Shown here: positions 21,572-21,600 of the stretch, one piece after another
Layout: every line of letters begins with the position of its first letter
How positions within the stretch are numbered: the first letter of the stretch is position 1
Source: JAUYIV01 sp035464675
Lineage (GTDB): Bacteria > Actinomycetota > Acidimicrobiia > Spongiisociales > UBA11373
DNA length: 21,600 nucleotides
NCBI GenBank assembly: GCA_035464675.1
Contig: DATHSA010000016.1
Span: forward strand, 1-21,600
Reading direction: 5' to 3'
Position numbers and translations under genes: made by a program
The notes under the pieces: generated by a model
What the model saw: the letters and a program-made list of their open reading frames with translations, nothing else
What the model was told of the DNA's origin: nothing
Databases searched by the model: none

Positions 21572-21600
21572 GCGAATTGCGAATTGCGAATTGCGAATTG
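21572..21600. repeat. 7-bp tandem repeat (GCGAATT) x 4, running to window edge
   Basis: Four perfect copies of GCGAATT plus G end the window and probably continue beyond it. The period equals that of the GTCGCCC arrays but the unit is AT-richer, similar to the GGCRATT array at 4878-4910. Confidence 0.9.

Noticed and set aside
21489..21600. CRISPR-like array at the right edge
   Set aside because: The 7-bp units are contiguous with no spacers, and no cas gene is near; it is a simple tandem repeat.

Overview
This window is GC-rich, densely packed bacterial DNA. It looks like an actinobacterium, and most likely an uncultured member near the Acidimicrobiia; the class is inference. The reasons are a PonA2-type penicillin-binding protein with a PASTA tail, an actinobacterial acyl-CoA carboxylase pair, coenzyme F420 genes (cofD, cofE), an LCP (LytR-CpsA-Psr) wall-polymer transferase, many GTG/TTG starts and promoters that give leaderless or nearly leaderless mRNAs. 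There are no tRNA or rRNA genes, no CRISPR array and no complete insertion sequence.

Left part (1-9.7 kb), central metabolism. A class A PBP runs off the left edge on the minus strand. It is divergent from the large subunit of a B12-dependent methylmalonyl-CoA mutase. After a DMT/EamA transporter come the two subunits of a biotin-dependent acyl-CoA carboxylase on the minus strand (biotin carboxylase/BCCP chain at 4960-6708, carboxyltransferase at 6766-8316). The carboxyltransferase shares a divergent promoter with birA, the ligase that would biotinylate the BCCP lysine. With the mutase these genes suggest propionyl-CoA to methylmalonyl-CoA to succinyl-CoA, although the mutase B12 subunit and the epimerase are not here.

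Middle (9.0-10.5 kb). A dienelactone-hydrolase-like protein that appears to lack its nucleophile overlaps the start of an AlkD-type DNA glycosylase gene. That glycosylase gene is broken twice: by an exact 96-bp palindromic insertion with 18-bp perfect inverted ends, and by a +1 frameshift in a G run. The 96-bp element is the most unusual object in the window.

Right part (10.6-21.5 kb), envelope and F420. An operon-like run holds an LCP transferase, a sugar-phosphate nucleotidyltransferase, a sugar-nucleotide epimerase and a small membrane protein. An Fpg/Nei-family DNA glycosylase and the overlapping pair cofD-cofE follow on the minus strand. Divergent from cofD, three overlapping plus-strand genes encode a large membrane glycosyltransferase-like protein, a secreted DUF5719-like protein and a membrane-anchored thioredoxin-fold protein. 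The grouping of LCP, nucleotidyltransferase, F420 genes and glycosyltransferase recalls the fbiA-fbiB neighbourhood of mycobacteria and Streptomyces (from memory).

At least five gaps carry degenerate tandem arrays of one 7-bp unit (GTCGCCC or its complement GGGCGAC). Two more places carry AT-richer 7-bp units (GGCRATT, GCGAATT). One array encodes the tail of a small protein, and an almost perfect hairpin sits between the two kinds of array at the right edge. A short minus-strand remnant beside fpg looks like the C-terminal tail of a lost paralogue. No stretch longer than 300 bases lacks a gene.
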